Source of the DNA: an uncultured Lachnospiraceae bacterium
GTDB lineage: Bacteria; Bacillota; Clostridia; Lachnospirales; Lachnospiraceae
Length of the DNA: 34,955 nucleotides
Assembly (NCBI GenBank): GCA_946403625.1
Contig: CAMJAP010000021.1
Coordinates: forward strand, 1 to 34,955
Direction: 5' to 3'
Below the pieces are notes generated by a model. It saw nothing but the letters and a program-made list of their open reading frames with translations. It had not been told where the DNA came from and made no database searches. Shown here one piece after another: positions 31,940 through 34,955 of the stretch. Made by a program: the position numbers and the translations under genes. Each line of letters opens with the position of its first letter. Within the stretch, counting starts at the first letter, position 1.

Positions 31940-31948
31940 ATTATATCA
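31940..31948 (-). promoter_or_regulatory. Extended -10 promoter of the antiporter-trkA pair, probably leaderless
   Basis: On the minus strand TGATATAAT forms a perfect extended -10 (TATAAT at 31940-31945). Just 10 nt follow before the ATG at 31929, so the leader would be about 3 nt. No Shine-Dalgarno sequence is present. No clear -35 was seen; the region overlaps the T-tail of the acetate kinase terminator. Confidence 0.6.
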
Positions 31949-31970
31949 TATTTAGGATAAAAAGAAACAT

Positions 31971-32006
31971 AAAAAACGCACCCTGCGACGTTTCGTCACA
32001 GGATGC
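31971..32006 (-). terminator. Terminator of acetate kinase gene
   Basis: The stem GCACCCTGCGACG (31978-31990) pairs with CGTCACAGGATGC (31994-32006), with two imperfect pairs, around TTT. On the minus strand it is followed by six T. Confidence 0.85.
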
Positions 32007-32032
32007 GGATATCCACGGTTGAAGTTTTTGTT

Positions 32033-33226
32033 TTACAGGATCGCCAGAGTCTGTCTTGCGATAGCCAGCTCCTCGTTGGTCGGTACTACCATTACGGTCA
32101 CCTTGCTGTCCGGAGTGGATACGGTCACTTCTTCGCCACGGGTCATGATCTTTTCTTCATCGATGTTCACGCCCATGAACTTCAGGTACTCGCATACGCC
32201 CTTGCGTACACCCGTATCGTTCTCGCCGATACCTGCGGTAAATGCGATCACATCTACGCCCTGCATTGCTACGGTGTAGGAACCGATGTATTTTGCTACG
32301 TGATAGCAGTAGGTCTCCAGAGCCATCTTTGCCAGCTCGTTGCCTTCCTTGGAAGCTGCGGTCAGATCACGGAAGTCACTGGAAATACCGCCGGACAGAC
32401 CGTAAACACCGGATTTTTTGTTCAGTACGGTGTTCATCTCTGCGCTGGACAGACCTTCCTTCTCGCAGATGAAATCCAGGATCGCCGGATCCAGGTCACC
32501 GCTGCGGGTACCCATGATCAGACCTTCGAGCGGAGTCAGACCCATGGAGGTATCGACGCACTCACCGTTCTTTACGGCGGAGATACTTGCACCGTTGCCC
32601 AGGTGGCAAACGATGATCTTCAGATCCTTGCGGTCTTTGCCCAGGATCTCTGCGGCACGGTTGGATACGAAATCGTGGCTGGTGCCGTGGAAGCCGTAAC
32701 GACGGATCTTGTATTTTTCATAATATTCATACGGAAGGCCGTACATATAAGCCTTCTGCGGCATGGTCTGATGGAATGCGGTATCGAATACTGCTGCCTG
32801 CGGAACGCCCGGCATATTCTTTTCACATGCGTGAATACCGATCAGGTTGGCCGGATTGTGCAGCGGTGCCAGAGAGCTCAGATCTTCGATATCCTTGATC
32901 ACGGAAGCATCGATCTTGACTGCGGTCTTGAATTTCTCGCCGCCGTGTACTACGCGGTGTCCGACAGCTCCGATCTCGGAAAGCGACTTGATCACGCCGT
33001 GCTCCGGATCGATCAGTGCTTCGATCACCAGACGAACTGCCTCGTTATGATCCTCCATCGGCTGTGTCTTAACGACTTTGTCTCTGCCTGCCGGAGTGTG
33101 GGTGATGCAGCTGCCTTCCATACCGATACGCTCTACGATACCCTTTGCCAGCACGTTCTCTGTTGCAGAGTCGATCAGCTGGTACTTTAAGGAAGAGCTG
33201 CCACAGTTGATTACTAAGATGTTCAT
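32033..33226 (-). CDS. ackA: Acetate kinase
   Basis: The 397-residue enzyme phosphorylates ADP from acetyl phosphate, giving ATP and acetate, the last step of acetate fermentation. ASKHA-fold motifs are complete: [11 protein letters not shown] at the N-terminus, GHRVVHGGE (near 88-96), [10 protein letters not shown] (His near 145-150), [18 protein letters not shown] (near 207-214), the TRSGDLDP loop and FTAGIGEN near 320. It is normally paired with pta (phosphotransacetylase), but the gene upstream here is a GH28 enzyme, 51 nt away, so pta is elsewhere or beyond the window. The ribosome binding site is AGGGGAA; a terminator follows. Confidence 0.98.
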   Translation of the reverse strand: MNILVINCGSSSLKYQLIDSATENVLAKGIVERIGMEGSCITHTPAGRDKVVKTQPMEDHNEAVRLVIEALIDPEHGVIKSLSEIGAVGHRVVHGGEKFKTAVKIDASVIKDIEDLSSLAPLHNPANLIGIHACEKNMPGVPQAAVFDTAFHQTMPQKAYMYGLPYEYYEKYKIRRYGFHGTSHDFVSNRAAEILGKDRKDLKIIVCHLGNGASISAVKNGECVDTSMGLTPLEGLIMGTRSGDLDPAILDFICEKEGLSSAEMNTVLNKKSGVYGLSGGISSDFRDLTAASKEGNELAKMALETYCYHVAKYIGSYTVAMQGVDVIAFTAGIGENDTGVRKGVCEYLKFMGVNIDEEKIMTRGEEVTVSTPDSKVTVMVVPTNEELAIARQTLAIL

Positions 33227-33277
33227 TTTATGATTCCCCTTTCGTATAGAAATTTGATTAAGCTAGTTATTTTGCGC

Positions 33278-34876
33278 TTACGCCTCGTAGATCATATTGG
33301 AGATATCCTTTTCGATGACATTCTCCATCTCCGGTTCCGTATCCGCGCTGCCCTTGATCCGCAGATCTTCGATCTCGAGCGTGGTGACATTCTTCAGGAA
33401 CATGCCCTTTCCGTTCATCTCCGGAAAACCGTCCATCATGATCGGGCATTTTGCCGTCCGTTCGGCCTCCGGCAGGAAGCTGACATTCACACGTTTCAAG
33501 GTCAGCTTGCCGATGGGTGCTTCCGGCAGACCGTAGGCGCAGACAAACGAAGAGTCCACACCGGTACATTCTACATCTTTTATCTTCAGATGTCCAATAT
33601 AAGGTGTGCGATAATCCACCGGCTTTTCGCTCTGGTCCTGTACATACTCGCTGTGCCCGTCCGGATCGCAGAAATAGAACATATTCACGGTCACCGGCAT
33701 ATGCACGCGGTCCATCTTAATATCTTCAAAGGTCATGTCGGTCAGGATCGAGCGCTCGCCGCGACCGCGTCTGGTCTTGATGCGCACGCCGCGATCCGTC
33801 TGCGAGAAGATGCACTGGGAAACATGCACGCTGCTCACACCGCCGGCCACTTCGGAACCAACGGTCACGGAGCCATGTCCGCGCTCCAAACGACAGTTGC
33901 GCACCGTCACATTCTTGGTCTCTCTGTGATGGAATCTTGCCATATACAACTTGCCGCTCTTGATCGCGATGCAGTCATCACCGACCGAGATCCGGGTGCC
34001 GACCAGCAGCACATCCTCACAGCTCTCCGGATCAAAACCGTCCGTATTGGGCGAGTCGGAAGGATTGGTGATATTTAAGTTCATAAAGGACAGTCGTCCG
34101 GAATAATACGGATGAATGGTCCATGTCGGGGAATTCTGCAGCGACAGTCCCTGCATTCTTACATAACGGCTCTGCGCGATAAACACGATGTTCGGGCGCC
34201 ATGCGGTGCGTTTCACCTTGGCATTGACCCACCAGTCGCCATTCTGCGCATTACCGTCAATGGTGCCTTCCCCGATGATATCCAGGTTCTGCACATTGAT
34301 CGCCGTGATCAGGGAAGCAAAACTGTCCAGCGGATTGCCTTCCCAGGATCCGATGTTGTATTCTTCATCATTGTGATACAGATTGCGCACCATACCGGGC
34401 AGAACCGGATAATGGCTGCGATCGGGATCGCCAAGCAAAGTGGCATCCTTATCCACCCAGAAGGTGATGTTACTCTTGAAAAACAGCGGGCCGGACAGGT
34501 AGGTTCCCTTCGGCAGCCACACGGTACCGCTGTCCGGGCAGCTCATGATCGCCGCCTGCAGCGCATTGGTATCGTTGTGTACGCCGTCGCCCACAGCACC
34601 GAATTTGCGCACATCCAGAAGAATACTCTCCGTCAGGGTGCGGAAACGCTTTTTAAAACGGCGGCCCACCGGCGCATTATCGCTGACGGTATCCATCACC
34701 AGTTCGTACTCGGTATCCGGTGTGAGACCGTACAGCGAGATCACATTCTGTGTGGTCTCCTTCACCACCTTGCCGTTCAGGATCAGGCGGCACGGAACTT
34801 CCGTCTCGTACGCATTCTTGTTGTTGCGCTCGATCGTCACGCTACGGTTAAAAATTGCTACAATTGTAAATTCCAT
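33278..34876 (-). CDS. Glycoside hydrolase family 28 (polygalacturonase-like), no signal peptide
   Basis: The 532-residue protein has an N-terminal fibronectin-III-like domain (about 1-85, ending LTPDTEYELVM and a basic linker). A right-handed beta-helix of the GH28 type follows (about 88-530), opening with VRKFGAVGDGVHNDT. All catalytic motifs are present: NTDGFDPESC near 277, GDDCIAIKSG near 298, GHGSVTVGSE near 335 and RIKTRRGRG near 367. Family members hydrolyse alpha-1,4-galacturonan or rhamnogalacturonan; the exact specificity is unknown. With no signal peptide it is probably cytoplasmic, trimming imported pectin oligosaccharides. The ribosome binding site is GAGGAG with 10-nt spacing. 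Acetate kinase follows and may be co-transcribed. Confidence 0.93.
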   Translation of the reverse strand: MEFTIVAIFNRSVTIERNNKNAYETEVPCRLILNGKVVKETTQNVISLYGLTPDTEYELVMDTVSDNAPVGRRFKKRFRTLTESILLDVRKFGAVGDGVHNDTNALQAAIMSCPDSGTVWLPKGTYLSGPLFFKSNITFWVDKDATLLGDPDRSHYPVLPGMVRNLYHNDEEYNIGSWEGNPLDSFASLITAINVQNLDIIGEGTIDGNAQNGDWWVNAKVKRTAWRPNIVFIAQSRYVRMQGLSLQNSPTWTIHPYYSGRLSFMNLNITNPSDSPNTDGFDPESCEDVLLVGTRISVGDDCIAIKSGKLYMARFHHRETKNVTVRNCRLERGHGSVTVGSEVAGGVSSVHVSQCIFSQTDRGVRIKTRRGRGERSILTDMTFEDIKMDRVHMPVTVNMFYFCDPDGHSEYVQDQSEKPVDYRTPYIGHLKIKDVECTGVDSSFVCAYGLPEAPIGKLTLKRVNVSFLPEAERTAKCPIMMDGFPEMNGKGMFLKNVTTLEIEDLRIKGSADTEPEMENVIEKDISNMIYEA

Positions 34877-34915
34877 ACTTATTTTCTCCTCTGCAAAATG
34901 GAGTTTGTCGGTGTT

Positions 34916-34955
34916 CCTTGCCTTCCCCCTGCCGGGGAAAAGCTGTCGCGAAGCG
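34916..34955 (-). repeat. Dispersed double-hairpin repeat, copy 5 (inverted, cut by window end)
   Basis: Read on the minus strand, this has the CGCTTCGCG hairpin followed by a CTTTTCCCC/GGGGGAAGG stem and GGCAAGG, most like copy 4. The start of the repeat is outside the window. It is the only copy in the opposite orientation. Confidence 0.75.

Noticed and set aside
32003-33190. Open frame of 395 codons opposite acetate kinase.
   Set aside because: Acetate kinase has all family motifs on the other strand. The antisense frame shows no plausible product.

Overview
The window looks like a chromosomal segment of a Gram-positive anaerobe of the class Clostridia, most likely a Lachnospiraceae-type gut or rumen bacterium. 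The signs are a gdpP-rplI-dnaB cluster, several Firmicute-style lipoproteins, a PcsB/SleB-like wall hydrolase, a YaaH-like GH18 enzyme, acetate kinase, plant-polysaccharide hydrolases (GH9, GH28) and G-rich ribosome binding sites. No rRNA, tRNA, CRISPR array, transposase or phage gene was found. This is inference from reading, with no database search.

Layout. 1-264: untranslated sequence with a terminator and a dispersed repeat. 265-4137 (minus): gdpP, rplI and dnaB as a tight operon. 4278-5868 (plus): a DUF402 protein and a secreted DUF3048 (YerB-like) protein. 5993-11128 (minus): a five-gene run GH18 - sua5 - rpiB - dCMP deaminase - SleB-type hydrolase, with gaps of 6-24 nt and one clear promoter at its head. 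11129-11789: the longest gene-free stretch, with small hairpins and three DnaA-box-like 9-mers. 11790-13127 (minus): a zinc-ribbon, single-pass membrane protein with beta-sandwich domains. 13395-17727 (plus): a MoxR ATPase, DUF58 and transglutaminase operon from a strong extended -10 promoter. 17731-18813 (minus): a zinc-binding lipoprotein whose promoter is flanked by two Fur-family-type palindromes. 19115-22163 (minus): MazG-like, MTA/SAH nucleosidase and a large lipoprotein. 22362-23318 (minus): an unfamiliar protein with a small basic N-terminal domain and a second in-frame start. 23519-27892 (minus): YwlG-like DUF436, an RsiV-like lipoprotein, a DUF202 membrane protein and an intracellular GH9. 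28087-29232 (plus): a membrane acyltransferase. 29267-31929 (minus): a cation/proton antiporter overlapping a TrkA-type RCK protein. 32033-34876 (minus): GH28 and acetate kinase.

Themes. Housekeeping functions (replication, c-di-AMP turnover, tRNA threonylcarbamoylation, nucleotide clean-up) are mixed with envelope functions (wall hydrolases, lipoproteins, MoxR-DUF58-transglutaminase) and sugar-polymer use. The GH9 and GH28 enzymes have no visible signal peptide, which suggests intracellular processing of imported oligosaccharides. GdpP (c-di-AMP) and the RCK-antiporter pair both bear on ion homeostasis, although they lie far apart.

The most notable non-coding signals are five copies of a roughly 50-bp repeat made of two hairpins with compensatory changes; two promoters placed so close to ATG that the mRNAs may be leaderless (gdpP and the antiporter); a promoter bracketed by two 7-1-7 palindromes; and a gene with two well-formed in-frame starts separating a PKRA/GRA-motif domain that resembles the RRXRR motif. 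No complete novel multi-gene system was identified with confidence.
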